41,830 nucleotides of DNA from Lachnospiraceae bacterium. GTDB lineage: Bacteria; Bacillota; Clostridia; Lachnospirales; Lachnospiraceae. Within the stretch, counting starts at the first letter, position 1. Every line of letters begins with the position of its first letter. The position numbers were made by a program, and so were the translations under genes. Below are positions 41,686 through 41,830 of this stretch, in pieces. The stretch spans positions 1-41,830 of the forward strand of contig JAQXOR010000137.1 of assembly GCA_029099805.1 (NCBI GenBank). The letters are read 5' to 3'. The notes under the pieces were generated by a model. It was not told the DNA's origin. It was given only the letters and a program-made list of their open reading frames with translations, and made no database searches.

Positions 41686-41830
41686 ATGAATATCTTAGTG
41701 ATTAACGGACCGAATTTGAATTTTTTGGGAATTCGGGAGCCGGCACAGTACGGTACGGAGAATTATGCTGCACTTTGTAGCCGATTAGAGGAACTTGCAG
41801 TAGAAAAGGGTGACACAATCAGTGTTTTCC
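41686..41830 (+). CDS. aroQ: Type II 3-dehydroquinate dehydratase, 3' end cut by the window
   Basis: The first 48 codons read MNILVINGPNLNFLGIREPA and onward, the AroQ start with the catalytic arginine region GIREP and the tyrosine in QYGTENY. Dehydrates 3-dehydroquinate to 3-dehydroshikimate. AAGGAGAC precedes the ATG. It is the last gene of an aroK-aroQ pair that complements aroF-tyrA upstream. The remainder lies beyond the window. Confidence 0.92.
   Translation, partial: MNILVINGPNLNFLGIREPAQYGTENYAALCSRLEELAVEKGDTISVF

Noticed and set aside
1-41830. CRISPR arrays, tRNA or rRNA genes, intact insertion sequences
   Set aside because: No regularly spaced direct repeats with unique spacers, no cloverleaf-type sequence and no transposase frame were seen.

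Overview
The window looks like a chromosomal stretch from a low-to-mid GC Gram-positive anaerobe, most likely a Lachnospiraceae member (Clostridia). The reasons are strong AGGAGG-type ribosome sites, sigma-A promoters with 17-bp spacers, a SpoVB-like flippase, DUF2812 and DUF6465-type proteins, surface proteins with Thr-Pro repeats, a gut-Clostridia-type NADP glutamate dehydrogenase and RqcH. The genus cannot be fixed from the sequence alone. No tRNA, rRNA, CRISPR array or intact insertion sequence was seen.

Layout. 1-6000: a diguanylate cyclase, a flippase, a DUF2812 protein, and the tRNA thiolation pair (cysteine desulfurase and MnmA). 6000-7600: a SAM methyltransferase behind a leader-peptide/terminator region, then a small Xre regulator with a double palindromic operator. 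7700-10800: two Thr-Pro-rich exported or surface proteins. 10900-12550: an AT-rich AAA ATPase (DUF4143 type) and a small unknown gene. 12540-15190 (minus): a PHP-type histidinol phosphatase and RqcH. 15300-19000: a response regulator, ABC ATPase, ABC permease and sensor kinase set with repeated regulator-like boxes. 19150-24600: a cation exchanger, a MutS2-like ATPase behind a second leader-peptide/terminator region, and a GH31 glucosidase. 24600-26200: gdhA behind a structured leader. 26280-27760: an AT-rich micro-cassette (Xre, J-domain protein, tiny membrane protein, zinc-ribbon protein). 28000-34700: a DUF6465 protein, a DUF3298-type lipoprotein, MscL, two G3E GTPases (one with a His-rich metal loop, one fused to a TIGR03943-like domain), a membrane GDPD and a SPOR amidase. 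34680-37400 (minus): a small membrane protein, tyrA and aroF. 37400-38600: a 115-bp inverted-repeat element, a gene split at an A7 run, and a possible coding remnant. 38640-41830: a YgiQ radical SAM protein, a YqeG phosphatase, aroK and the start of aroQ.

How the genes may work together. Aromatic amino acid synthesis appears twice, as aroF-tyrA and aroK-aroQ. The most interesting theme is translation stress. A MutS2 relative (the family contains a ribosome-collision factor) and a methyltransferase each sit behind a consensus promoter, a short Arg/Glu-rich leader ORF and a Rho-independent terminator. This is the architecture of antibiotic- or stall-inducible attenuators. RqcH, the bacterial ribosome quality-control factor, lies between them. 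That the two leaders answer to ribosome stalling is inference; the promoters, ORFs and terminators can be read directly.
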